From the NCBI GenBank assembly GCA_028673005.1, contig CM054115.1, forward strand, positions 1,364,001-1,428,000: a DNA stretch of 64,000 nt. The letters are read 5' to 3'. Within the stretch, counting starts at the first letter, position 1. Each line of letters opens with the position of its first letter. Position numbers and translations under genes: made by a program. The DNA is from Tanypteryx hageni. Lineage: Eukaryota > Arthropoda > Insecta > Odonata > Petaluridae. Shown piece after piece: positions 44,315 through 54,424 of the stretch. The notes under the pieces are model-generated. The model did no database searches, was not told the DNA's origin, and saw only the letters and a program-made list of their open reading frames with translations.

Positions 44315-47300
44315 CCCTCGGAGGAGCCTGTAACCTCTAGAGGGCGCGTCCCCGGGTGGCGGATAGGGGAATGCTCTACAGATATGTAGGGTAGGAGGGA
44401 AATAAAATACCTCCCGCGGACCAACAGGCAGCAGCGTCTGTTCTCCATATTAGGGGCGGCTGCAAACAGCGTCTGTTCCCCATGTTAGGGGCGGCTGAAT
44501 ATATAGGCGGAAGGCAATGGGAAACCACCGCCACAATATATCCCATGTAGAGGCATCATGACGGAGTCTTCTCTTGTTAAATATTCCGGAGGCAAAATGG
44601 TCCCCCGCTCGGATCTCCGGGGGGGACAACACGAGAGGTTCCGTTTAACACAAGGAAGGAAGGATGCTGGAAAGAAGTTGAGAATTGGCACGTGGAATGT
44701 TAGAACACTCCTACGAGCAGGGAAGTTGGAAAATTTAAAGAAAGAGATGAAAATAAATAGAATGGATATGATTGGCTTAAGTGAAATGAGATGGGAAGGA
44801 AGAGGGGAAATAAAAAGTGATGACATCACAGTGTACTATTCAGGAGGTACTAGAGGAACGAATGGAGTAGGGGTAATTTTGAATAAGGAAATAGCAAATT
44901 GTGTACAGAGGGTGATATTTGTAAATGATAGAGCAATTGCTCTTAGAATAGGAATGCACCCAAAAGATCTACTGTTGATACAAGTTTATATGCCGACCAG
45001 CCAACATGAAGATGAGGCTGTTGAAGAAATATACGAGAAGATAGAAAATATTATGGAGGAGGAAGGTAAAAACTGTTGCAAGATAGTGATGGGCGATTGG
45101 AACGCTGTGGTAGGAGAGGGAAGAGAAGACCAAGTAGTAGGAAAATTTGGACTAGGGAAAAGAAATGAAAGAGGTGAAAGACTTGTTGAGTTCTGTAAAG
45201 AGAAGAGGATGTTTATATCAAATACTTGGTTTGAAAATCATAAGAGAAGGCTATACACGTGGAAATCACCAGGAGATGGAGCCAGATATCAAATAGATTA
45301 TATTCTAGTGGAAGAAAGATATAGAAATGGAGTAAAAAAGGCATATGGACTTCCAGGAGCAGACATTGACAGTGATCATGTGCTCCTCATGGCCGAAATA
45401 AAACTAGCCTTGAAGAAGGTTAAGAAGGCTAAGATAGTTAGGAAATGGGATTTAGAGAATATAGCCACAGTAGGAAAAGAAAGAATAGGAGAAAAAGTAG
45501 CTCAGGCAATCAAAAGAGAAAACATGTCGGAGGAAAATGTGGATGAAGCATGGAATAGGATAAAGAAGGCTATAAGGAAAACAGCAGAACAGGCTATTGG
45601 GTTTTTCAAAGGAAAAAGAATAAAAAAGCCATGGGTGACAAAGGAAATGATAGAAAAGATGGAAGAAAGAAGGCAATACAAAAGCAGGACTGATGAAGAT
45701 GGAAAAAGGAAATACAGGAAACTGAATAATGAACTAAGAAGAGAAACCCAAAAAGCAAGGGAGAAATGGCTAGAGGAGGAATGCTCAGATATAGAAGATC
45801 TAGAGAGAAAAGGAATGTATGACTTGATGTATAAGAAAGTAAAAAATGTAACGTGGGATAGATGGAGAACAAGTGCATGTGTGAAAGAGATTGCAAGTAA
45901 AGAAGATAAAGTTCTATATAAGGAAGAGGAGGTCCTTAATAGATGGAGAGAATACATGGAGGAGTTGTACAAATCAAATGAAAAACCAAAGGATCTCCGT
46001 ATTGAAGAGCAGGATGAAATAAATAATGACGAAACAGGGGTTTCGATATTGAAAATAGAGGTGCTACAAGCAATAAAGGATATGAAGAATGGGAAGGCAA
46101 TGGGGGTAGATGAGATACCGATAGAATTATTTAAGTGTCTTAATGAGGAAGGACTGGAAGAAATAGTGAAGTTGTGTAATGCAATCTATGACAAGGGGAT
46201 GTGGCCAGAGGATTTCGTCAAAACAATTATGATTCCAATTCCGAAAAAGCAAGGAACAAGAAAATGCAGTGAACACAGAACAATCAGTTTAATTACACAT
46301 GCAGCAAAGGTTCTACTGAGGGTTATGAACAGGAGACTAATTAGCAAAATGGAAGAAAATGTTGCAGAGGAACAGTTTGGATTTAGAAAGAGTAGAGGTA
46401 CAAGAGATGCAATAGGATTGATAAGAATGAGTGGAGAGAGATATATAGAAAGGGGTAAAGGAATTAGTCTGTGCTTCATAGATATGGAGAAGGCATTCGA
46501 CCGAGTGAACTGGGAAAAACTGATGGAAATACTAAAAGCAAAAAAAGTAGACTGGAAAGATAGAAGGTTAATTAAAGAGCTGTATATGAAACAGAAAGCA
46601 GCTATGAGGATAAAAGATGCACAGACCGAATGGTATGATTTAGGAAGAGGAGTAAGGCAAGGTTGCTGCTTATCGCCAACCCTGTTCAATATATATGCTG
46701 AAGAAATGATTGACAATGGAATAGGGAATGATAAAGGAATTAGTATTGGGGGTAGAATAATAAATTGTATAAGGTTTGCTGATGACATGGTAATTTTGGC
46801 AGATGAAACGAGGCATATTCAGGAAATGGTTACAAAGCTAGAAGACAGGATGATGGAATATGGAATGAAAATGAACATAAAGAAAACAAAGGTGATGAGA
46901 ATAGGGGATAGAGAGATTATGAATGTGTCAATAAAGGATGGAAGAGTGGAGCAAGTAAAACAGTATAGATATTTGGGAAGCATGCTAACTGAAGACTGGA
47001 GAAGTGAAAAAGAAATAAGAACAAGAATAGCAATGGCAAAAGAAACATTTAATAAGAAAAAACGGGTACTATGTGGTAAAATGGATTTAAATCTGAAGAA
47101 ACGTCTTGTGAAGTGCTATGTTTGGAGTGTATTGCTTTATGGGTGTGAAACATGGACGCTAAAGAAAAGAGAGAAAGAAAGACTAGAGGCATTTGAAATG
47201 TGGGTGTGGAGGCGGATGGAGAAGGTTAAGTGGACGGATAGGATAAGGAATGAAGCAATACTAACAAGGGTGAATGAGAAGAGAAGATTACTTGAAACAA

Positions 47301-47544
47301 TTCAGAGGAGGAAAAGTAACTGGTTAGGGCATATCTTGAGAGGAGAAGGTTTACTATTGATGGTGTTGGAAGGATCAGTAGAAGGGGAAAGGAAAAGGGG
47401 ACGTAGAAGAATAAAAATGTTTGACGATCTGAAAGAAAGGGGAGGGTATCAGGAAATGAAAGAAATGGCAAGGAACAGAAATGAGTGGAGACAACGCTGG
47501 TGCCAGGGACCTGCCTAGAGGCAGAACACCTCATGATGATGATG
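44315..47544 (+). mobile_element. Full-length RTE-like LINE, apparently intact
   Basis: The 3230-bp element has a GC-rich 5' UTR with a tandem 31-33-bp repeat (CAGCGTCTGTTCYCCATRTT at 44432 and 44467), one long ORF, a 3' hairpin CTGCC-TAGA-GGCAG that contains the stop codon, and a TCATGATGATGATGA tail. Perfect 12-bp target-site duplications flank it, so it is young. Confidence 0.95.
44558..47518 (+). CDS. Endonuclease-reverse transcriptase (RTE-like LINE ORF)
   Basis: The 986-residue protein mediates target-primed reverse transcription. AP-like endonuclease (about residues 45-275): GTWNVRTLLRAG, LSEMRW, MGDWNAVVG, NHKRRLYTWKSPG, QIDYILV and GADIDSDHVLLMAEI include the expected Asn, Glu, Asp and His residues. 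RT domain (about 500-790): KAMGVDEIPIELFK, EEQFGFRKSRGTRDA, CFIDMEKAFDRVNW, GVRQGCCLSPTLFNIYAEEM and RFADDMVILA (catalytic Asp pair). The C-terminal region has SVLLYGCETWTLKK, WVWRRMEKVKWTDR and LGHILRGEG. The ATG is first in frame. No internal stop exists, unlike the relatives at 25991 and 2349. It could be active if transcribed. Confidence 0.95.
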   Translation: MTESSLVKYSGGKMVPRSDLRGGQHERFRLTQGRKDAGKKLRIGTWNVRTLLRAGKLENLKKEMKINRMDMIGLSEMRWEGRGEIKSDDITVYYSGGTRGTNGVGVILNKEIANCVQRVIFVNDRAIALRIGMHPKDLLLIQVYMPTSQHEDEAVEEIYEKIENIMEEEGKNCCKIVMGDWNAVVGEGREDQVVGKFGLGKRNERGERLVEFCKEKRMFISNTWFENHKRRLYTWKSPGDGARYQIDYILVEERYRNGVKKAYGLPGADIDSDHVLLMAEIKLALKKVKKAKIVRKWDLENIATVGKERIGEKVAQAIKRENMSEENVDEAWNRIKKAIRKTAEQAIGFFKGKRIKKPWVTKEMIEKMEERRQYKSRTDEDGKRKYRKLNNELRRETQKAREKWLEEECSDIEDLERKGMYDLMYKKVKNVTWDRWRTSACVKEIASKEDKVLYKEEEVLNRWREYMEELYKSNEKPKDLRIEEQDEINNDETGVSILKIEVLQAIKDMKNGKAMGVDEIPIELFKCLNEEGLEEIVKLCNAIYDKGMWPEDFVKTIMIPIPKKQGTRKCSEHRTISLITHAAKVLLRVMNRRLISKMEENVAEEQFGFRKSRGTRDAIGLIRMSGERYIERGKGISLCFIDMEKAFDRVNWEKLMEILKAKKVDWKDRRLIKELYMKQKAAMRIKDAQTEWYDLGRGVRQGCCLSPTLFNIYAEEMIDNGIGNDKGISIGGRIINCIRFADDMVILADETRHIQEMVTKLEDRMMEYGMKMNIKKTKVMRIGDREIMNVSIKDGRVEQVKQYRYLGSMLTEDWRSEKEIRTRIAMAKETFNKKKRVLCGKMDLNLKKRLVKCYVWSVLLYGCETWTLKKREKERLEAFEMWVWRRMEKVKWTDRIRNEAILTRVNEKRRLLETIQRRKSNWLGHILRGEGLLLMVLEGSVEGERKRGRRRIKMFDDLKERGGYQEMKEMARNRNEWRQRWCQGPA

Positions 47545-47590
47545 AATAAAACTATTGTAGGAATTTACAAAGTTAACTTTATTTTTAATA
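47545..47590. mobile_element. Target-site duplication and right arm of the foldback element
   Basis: AATAAAACTATT repeats the left target sequence. Following GTAGGAATTTACAAAGTTAA is the inverted partner of the arm at 44190-44230. Confidence 0.85.
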
Positions 47591-48205
47591 ATGAATGAAC
47601 AAAGTAACGCCAGAAACAGTTGAGTACATTTTTGAAAATTAATTAACAGCGACTTTTAGATTCCAAGTTATAAGGTATCTTTTAATTTCTCTATTTACAA
47701 AAATGTACTTATTTTTTAAATCAGAAATTTAAATATAAAGTGGTTAAATAAAAGTTGTAATAATAGTTATTTTTACAAAAAAGAGACATTAATGGTATAG
47801 CAATATATTATGTAGGAAATAATATGCTTTTATCAAGAGACTTAGATGAAAAAGACACCCAATGCAATTATACAATAAATAAGTAAAAAGCAATTATACA
47901 GCAAAAATAAAGAAGGAATAGTACCATTTAATAACACATCTTTTCACTCAGCTTCCTTGGGACAGAAAACTTGTGGGAGAGGATTATTCCTGTACAATAA
48001 ATCACAATATAACATTGCACATGTGATAAAGTAAGGTGTGCAAACATATTAAATTCAGAGATGATAGCTGCATCTTATCAAAGGTTTCACATAAAAAATT
48101 TTCATTTCATATATGAAATGACAATAGGAACCTAATGGACAATTCAAAACCTACATATCTACTACTTTCACTCAATAACTACATGAATCAAAACATTCTC
48201 AGAAA
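47591..48205. other. No gene seen
   Basis: AT-rich. GAAAATTAATTAACAGCGAC near 47633 repeats a word in 43630, so it may belong to the tandem duplication. Confidence 0.45.
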
Positions 48206-48212
48206 TTACTAC

Positions 48213-48575
48213 TCCTCCAAAAGAGAGCAATCTGTAATATATGTGGAGTAAACTCTAAAACACATTGTAAGCCACTGTTTGTTAAAGAGATAATTATGTC
48301 CTTACCATCAATCTATGTCTACCAATGCCTGCTATATATCAAGAATAACATTAGTAACTTCAATGACCATACCAATGTCCAGCAACATTTCACCAGAAAG
48401 AGGCTTAATCTCAGAAATGACTACTGCAAGTACAGTAAGACATTAAATAGTTTTGAAAAGACGTCAGTGAAGTTATATAACAGTCTACCTATTACCTTTA
48501 GGACACTTCCTCCAAATTTATTTAAATTCATATTAAACACTACTTGTTGGTTAATTGTTTATATTGTGTTGAAGA
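48213..48575 (+). mobile_element. LINE C-terminal fragment (jockey/CR1 type)
   Basis: An open stretch encodes LLQKRAICNICGVNSKTHCK, then SLPSIYVYQCLLYIKNN, HFTRKRLNLRNDY and LYNSLPITFRTLPPN, the C-terminal region after the RT domain of such LINEs. No RT domain precedes it, so it is a 5'-truncated copy. Confidence 0.75.
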
Positions 48576-48656
48576 CTTTTATAATATCAAATATATGTAA
48601 TATTTTTGTAATAATTATATATGTATATATGTATATGTATATATTATATATGTATA

Positions 48657-48945
48657 TATATGTAGCCATGCATGTCACTGTACACCACAAAAATTACCAT
48701 TGTGCATGTCACAATATTGACCAATAACTAAATAAGCAAGTATACGATGGTGTCGAATCATGGAAAAGCCATCAGTATCAGGTGAGCTATTGAGATATAT
48801 GTGTTAAACGTTTTATATGTAGCCATGCATGTCACTGTACACCACAAAAATTACCATTGTGCATGTCACAATATTGACCAATAACTAAATAAGCAAGTAT
48901 AAGATGGTGTCGAATCATGGAAAAGCCATCAGTATCAGGTGAGCT
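48657..48945 (+). repeat. Tandem direct repeat, 157-bp period
   Basis: 48657-48788 is repeated at 48814-48945 with about one difference (ATACGATGG versus ATAAGATGG), so the duplication is recent. It follows the LINE fragment and may be its 3' UTR. Confidence 0.92.
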
Positions 48946-49640
48946 GTCATTCAAAGGAATGCCACTAGAACTTGAAGAGGATTATGACCTGATGATTTCT
49001 TGCACAAATTCACATTATCACAAAATTTTGGGCTCAGAATTGGGTGATTATTTTCCAAGGGAGATTCATGGACACTTGGTTGGGAACTATTAGTAGTCGG
49101 AAGTTTGGTCACTTCAGGAGAATTTTCCATATTATTTACATTAAACTGATGCACTATGACCTTGGAATAATTACCACTTTTACTATTTTTGGGCTGCGAA
49201 TATAAGATGTGGAGTCTTTCAATAAACACATTTCGGCTTTTAATTCAGCCATCCAGTTTGCCATATCGTAAATGTGTTTACTTCTAACATTCCAACATAA
49301 AAGTCACATCCAATTGGCGATTTTATGACAGCTTTAAAACATAACTCGCTCAAGTTGGCACACTTGAAATGATGAATTTTCAAGCAAAAAAACAGCCAAA
49401 ATATAAATACAATAATTGCGTAAGAAAATAATTTTACTGGAGCATAGCTATTAAGCTGGAGGAAAAATGTCAATCTTATAGAGAGAAAATTACAGGTCAA
49501 ACAATCACAGATAACAAATTGATGAAACTGGATTTGACATGTAAATATATGTAACTAAAATGAATTTCTAAAATTCCACCATAGGATTTGAATGAATACA
49601 AATTTTTAGAAGTTAAAAATTTATATGTGAACTACACACT
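48946..49640. other. No gene seen
   Basis: AT-rich stretch with short minus-strand frames lacking domains, downstream of the TPR gene; probably its 3' flank. Confidence 0.45.
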
Positions 49641-51190
49641 TTACGATAATTTACAGCATAAATTTCGTTTTTTACAATCATTTAGAGATTCCAAATATTG
49701 TTTTGTATTTATAGTTTGTTTGTGATTCTCTCCTAAAACACTTTTTCTTCTTTCATACACATCTATAAAAAGACATAGAGCTTCCTTATGTTTCCCTTGG
49801 CGATAATACACAGATGCAATGTTGTGCATTGTTGCAAGTGTTCTGGGATTGTCTTCACCAAGAATATTTTTTCTCTTCTCCAGCACATTCTCATACATAC
49901 TCAGTGCTTTATTATATTTTCCCTGATCTTCATAAATACTTCCTATTTGATTCATTGTTGTAAGTGTGTCAGGACTGTCTTCACCAAGAATGTTTTTTCT
50001 CTTTTCCAACACTTTCTCATACATACTTAGTGCTTTATCATATTTTCCTTGATTTTTATATACAAGGTCTATGTTGTGCATGGTTGTAAGTGCACTAGGA
50101 TTATTTATACCAATAAGGCTCATTTCTTTATCTAAAATGTTTTGAAACATACCCAGTGCTTCATCATATTTTCCTTGATTTTTATATACAAGTGCTATGT
50201 TGTGCATTGTTGCAAGTGTGCTGGGATTGTCTTCACCAAGAATACATTTTCTCTTTTCCATCACAGTCCCATACATACTCAATGCTTTATTATATTTTCC
50301 CTTCATAAATACTTCCTATTTGATTCATTGTTGCAAGTGTGCTGGGATTATTTTCACCAATAATGCTCATTTCTTTATCTAAAATGTATTCAAACTTACT
50401 CAGTGCTTCATCATATTTTCCTTGATTTTTATATACAAGTGCTATGTTGTGCATTGTTGCAAGTGTGCTGGGATTGTCTTCACCAAGAATACATTTTCTC
50501 TTTTCCATCACAGTCCCATACATACTCAATGCTTTATTATATTTTCCCTTCATAAATACTTCCTATTTGATTCATTGTTGTAAGTGTGCTGGGATTATTT
50601 TCACCAATTATGCTCTTTTCTTTATCTAAAATATATTCAAACATACTCAGTGCTTCATCATATTTTCCTTGATTTTTATATACAAGTGCTATGTTGAACA
50701 TTGTTGCAAGTGTGCTGGGATTATTTTCACCAATAATGCTCATTTCTTTATCTAAAATGTATTCAAACTTACTCAGTGCTTCATCATATTTTCCTTGATT
50801 TTTATATACAAGTGCTATGTTGTGTATTGTTGCAAGTGTGCTGGGATTGTCTTCACCAAGAATAGTTTTTCTCATTTCCAACACATTCTCATACATACTC
50901 AATGCTTCATTATATTTCCCTTGATTTTTATAAACAAGCGCTATGTTGTGCATTGTTGCAAGTGTGTCAGGATTGTTTCCACTAAGAATATATTTTCTCT
51001 GTTCCAACACATTCTCATACATACTCAGCGCTTCATTATATTTTCCCTGATCTGCATAAACAAGTGCTATGTTTTGCATTATTGTAAGTGTGCTGGGATT
51101 GTTTTCACCTTGAATTTTCTTTCTCTTCTCTAACACACTCTCATACATACTCAGTGCATCTTTATATTGTCCTAGTTCTTTTGCTGCTCT
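49641..51190 (-). pseudogene. TPR array, kinesin-light-chain-like
   Basis: About twelve 42-residue repeats follow ALSMYENVLEKRK...NPSTLATMHNIALVYKNQGKYDE (described in short pieces: GEDNPSTLATMHNIALVY and NQGKYDEALSMYE). Five repeats lie in 51148-50537, two in 50553-50290 and five in 50306-49641, ending with a non-repeat tail (ESLNDCKKRNLCCKLS). The three stretches are in different frames. Repeat period is 126 bp. In STAND proteins such arrays bind ligand or partner. Confidence 0.92.
50290..50799 (-). repeat. 247-bp tandem duplication inside the TPR array
   Basis: Near-identical blocks start 247 bp apart (positions 50553 and 50306). 247 equals two 126-bp TPR units minus 5. Each block has the same join, TATGAAGGGAAAAT, where other repeats have a GATCAGGG-like form. 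Confidence 0.9.
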
Positions 51191-51246
51191 TGATTATGCC
51201 AACATTCCTTCTAGTATATCCTCCTCATTAATACCTTGTAATTGCC

Positions 51247-52473
51247 TCATTTTAGTGAGAATTTATGGCATTCTTCGTACCTGTATTTTTCATTCAGCAT
51301 ATTCATAACAGCCTTTGGCAAATTTGAATATTTCATTACGAGTTCCTCATATTTGTTTGCATACTTCCACAATGACGTTGTGTTCTCTATGTCCAATTCT
51401 TTAAAGATAGCCAAAGCTAAATCCAGTGTTGTTCTCTCCTCCTCCTCGGATAATCTCAACCTAGTGATCTTTTGTACTAATCGATGGAGTGATATTTTAC
51501 CATCAGCAATGGTTATCATCGAGAATGAACACAACAGGCAAAGTCCTGACCAGATCAGGTCATCACTTATGTTGCTGTAGCATTTAGTGATTTCTCTCCA
51601 ATCTATTTTATCTGATGGGAAGTAGGATATTAGATTTAAGCTCTTGTGAGCAATATTCCCATTGTTACTCTTTCCAATGACTTCCAATGTCATGTCCCAG
51701 GTTCTTTGAGTTGTCAGCTCGTAACAATCAACTTTGTGCGCAATCAATGATTTGCATTTTTTTTGGAAAAGATCGATGTAGGATTGAATGTTGAATGTTT
51801 CACAACGTTTCTTTTTTTCCTCATGCATGTTTTTTATATAGGCAATGCTTTGTTGCAGAGCTAGAGGGTAATTTTGCAGCTCCTTAGCTAGAGCCTTCAC
51901 TTGTTTCTCATCTGCTGCAAGATGATCCCCCAGAGACTCTGCAATCAAATGCATTGCATCTTCTTCTAACAATTCTTTAAGCTCAACAACTCTGATACTC
52001 CCCCATGACGTGAATCTATAAGTCATTATTAAAATAAGATTGGATGTTGCTTTCGGCAAGAACTTGTTCAAATAGTCACCTTCCTCTAATTTATTGACGT
52101 TGTCAAATACAATCACCGTATTTCTATGGTCCAACTGTACATAAACTTCTTCCAAAATGGATTCAAGTTGTTTCTGCTTCCCATCTTCTCCATCGCCTTT
52201 GACATTTAACTTTTCCGAAGCTAATCTCCTGAATGAATTTATCAGACCCTCTTCAGTGTCGCCAACAATCCACAATATGCAGTCAAATTTTCCCGGGTGT
52301 TCCTGGATGTACTTCTTTGCGAGTTGTGACTTCCCTATACCGCCAAGGCCGGTGATCACAGCTCTCCTCCCTCCAAACTGAAGCGCTTCCTCCAATTCAC
52401 CCATTTCTCTCACCCTTCCGACGAAATTGGAAACTGAATGCTCGAAAGAGAAAGTCATCCTCCCATATCTCAT
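51247..52473 (-). pseudogene. NB-ARC ATPase domain
   Basis: The 408-codon frame has SNFVGRVREMGELEEAL before the P-loop, then Walker A GLGGIGKSQLAKKY, Walker B NTVIVFDNVN, a sensor-1-like ILIMTYR and LQNYPLALQQSIAYIKN, which is the GLPLA-type motif. A winged-helix-like segment follows (HKSLNLISYFPSDKIDW and ISLHRLVQKITRLRL). These are the standard NB-ARC landmarks in order. Walker motifs are intact. The last residue of the frame is not the natural end: an adjacent frame carries on toward the TPRs. Confidence 0.9.
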
Positions 52474-52495
52474 CCTGAGGTCAATGATGAATTTC

Positions 52496-53296
52496 TCAGT
52501 CTTTGCGTTCCAGATATACTCCTTTTGGATCCCTCAACCACGTGTTCAAATAGGTGTAAAGTACTGTGTATGCGGCCTCGGAATCGGAAATGAATTGGAA
52601 ATTCTTCAGTTCGGAGAGGACTAATTGCTTTATCTCGCCTAAACCAGGCTGTTTAAAGGCAAAAGCCAACTTCTGCAAATAGTCCTTTAAGTCTTCCTTC
52701 ACTTCTTCGGGTACGTCATCTTTGTTTTCCAACAAATGGTTTGCCCATTGATGCCTCTCGTTAAATTCCGGGCAGAAATCGTAAAGATTTGTGTCGAACA
52801 ATGCATCTTTATGCTTATTTTCATTTAACACTCCCTTCATATGGAATATTTTGCCGTCATCGCTTTGAAATCTATCTGATTCTTTGTATAACCCATTCGT
52901 GAAGAGGATCAAGTCTTTAATAACCTCATTGGACTCAACCAGATCTACCTTAATCTTTCTATAAGAATGAAAGTAGGTCAGTAGGCCGAAGTCAGCACCC
53001 TTGCTTTTGGATAAGAACGCTGATAGTGTTATAAGTTTTCTGGTGTCGCCCTTGTACTTTAACGGGATCAGTCGATAGAGCCACTTTCCCGTTTCCTTGT
53101 CCAGGTACTTTAGCACAAGATCATCGAACTTTCCCACTTTATCTACTTCCGTCCCTAGGCTGAATGAATCGTACAGCCTCAGGGACCTAAGCATTGTAAG
53201 CATGGACAATTCAAGATGGAAGGTGTACCCTTGTCCAGACACCTTACCTCCTCCAGCCACATAATGCTCCGCATTCTCGGAAGCTATTGACATCAT
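52496..53296 (-). pseudogene. N-terminal domain, putative PD-(D/E)xK-like nuclease
   Basis: Open for 266 codons from ATG 53296. It starts MMSIASENAEHYVAGGGKVS, then GQGYTFHLELSMLTMLRSL. The block TEVDKVGKFDDLVLKY followed by a beta-strand-like YRLIPLKYKGDTRK has the spacing of a restriction-endonuclease-type E...D...QxK signature. In related arthropod proteins I recall QAKHK at the second site, and here it is PLKYK, so the Gln may be lost. The remainder is helical and acidic (KDDVPEEVKEDLKDYLQKL). Nuclease identity is inference. Confidence 0.5.
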
Positions 53297-53325
53297 TTTG
53301 CAGCCTTGAGAGGGAGGTTTCTCTA

Positions 53326-53456
53326 CTGGGCAGGGGTACCAAACATGGTCCAAGCCAGGTTGAGTCGCTGCAGTGCTGGAAGGAGGTCCGGACAGATAAG
53401 TGTCTGTCTGGTATGTTGTTCGGACTGTTGCTCTCGGCCAGTCGAGCCTTTCTTAC
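53326..53456 (-). other. Predicted 5'-UTR intron of the NB-ARC gene
   Basis: The minus strand has CCCTGCAG/GTAAGAAAG (donor, 53456) and CCCCTGCCCAG/TAGAG (acceptor, 53326). The exon that follows contains the candidate ATGs at 53296 and 53293. Confidence 0.45.
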
Positions 53457-53459
53457 CTG

Positions 53460-54235
53460 CAGGGAATGGAATCAGAGGGTGGAGGGTTTAATAAGCCACA
53501 CTTTAAACATTTGAAGTTTTCACCAAAATATATTGCCAAATACATTTTTTCTAAGGACTAGCCACCTTTTAAGAAAATACAACTAGATTATCTTAACGAA
53601 ATTTCAACCTAGACAAATTCTTTAATATTTTTTTATTCTTTCCAAGGAAAATCAGAAATTTCAACTATGTAAATTTTCTGGCAATTCCATGCAGGAAAAT
53701 TTATTATACATGATTAATAAATGAAAGTGAATAAGATTATTTTCACTTAGAACACTAAACAATAGTAATTCAAAAGAAATGGATAATTTACGACGAAGTA
53801 ATTAACGCAAGCAGAAAGATGACATTACAGCTACTTGACACAGTTCAGATATGTTTCAAAATATATTTAGGTTTTTTGATTAATTGCGATGGATCTGAAA
53901 ATCAAACGGTGAATCAAAATATTCCATATTCCTGCCACAATTTTTGAGCGTTTAATGAAAATCACTTCCAGTTATAATTTGGCATCATACTGTCTTCGTA
54001 CTTGCTTAAATTTGACATTGCTACGACAGTGTAAACAGTAGATGGCTGAAACTTTGAAAATGTAGATTTCAGTCCTTTGATACTCATCATGTTCAGTTTT
54101 GAAAAATACAAAATGTCGTATTGGTACCATTGCAATATTCATATCTCCGAAGTTATTAAAGATGGAAATCTGACATTTTCACATTTGCGCCAATTACAAA
54201 CGTGGCTCTAAAGACAGGATATATTCCGTATAACA
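53460..54235. other. No gene seen
   Basis: AT-rich 5' flank of the NB-ARC locus. No clear promoter motif recognised. Confidence 0.45.
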
Positions 54236-54424
54236 ACATAAAATAATCTGATGTGGCCGCCACATGACTTTCTCCATACTTGTTATATTTCTACAAATTC
54301 CAAATAGGTTAAATGATAATGAATATTTTAAGGAACTGTGAGAAAAATTTCAAGACTTGACAAAGAACAGAAATAAATTCAAACCGTAGCCTTCCCATAT
54401 TCGATATAGCTCCGAATCTCCAAC
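54236..54424 (-). repeat. Dispersed repeat E, copy 2
   Basis: Reverse complement of 1-186 with few differences. Confidence 0.75.

Larger units (their letters stand above)
49641..53296 (-). pseudogene. Nuclease-like / NB-ARC / TPR gene (STAND type), broken
   Basis: Single-exon-looking coding region in three domains: N-terminal domain (53296-52496), NB-ARC ATPase (52473-51247) and TPR array (51190-49641). Lesions: a one-base frame change near 52497-52502; another near 51249; TAA at 51194-51196; and two identical 5-bp deletions near 50535 and 50288. The layout parallels STAND sensors, where a TPR or other repeat array senses, NB-ARC oligomerises and the N-terminus acts as effector. Codon use and the TPR type look eukaryotic. 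ATG at 53296 (or 53293) is the likely start. It is probably a decayed member of a multigene family; function in the host is not known. Confidence 0.75.

Noticed and set aside
48951..49229. 92-codon minus-strand frame, Ser/Asn-rich
   Set aside because: No domain, no splice or promoter support, and codon content resembles chance in AT-rich sequence.
49641..53296. Bacterial (endosymbiont) origin of the NB-ARC/TPR gene
   Set aside because: No neighbouring bacterial genes, AT-rich eukaryotic-like flanks and a predicted 5'-UTR intron; recent transfer is not supported, older transfer cannot be excluded.
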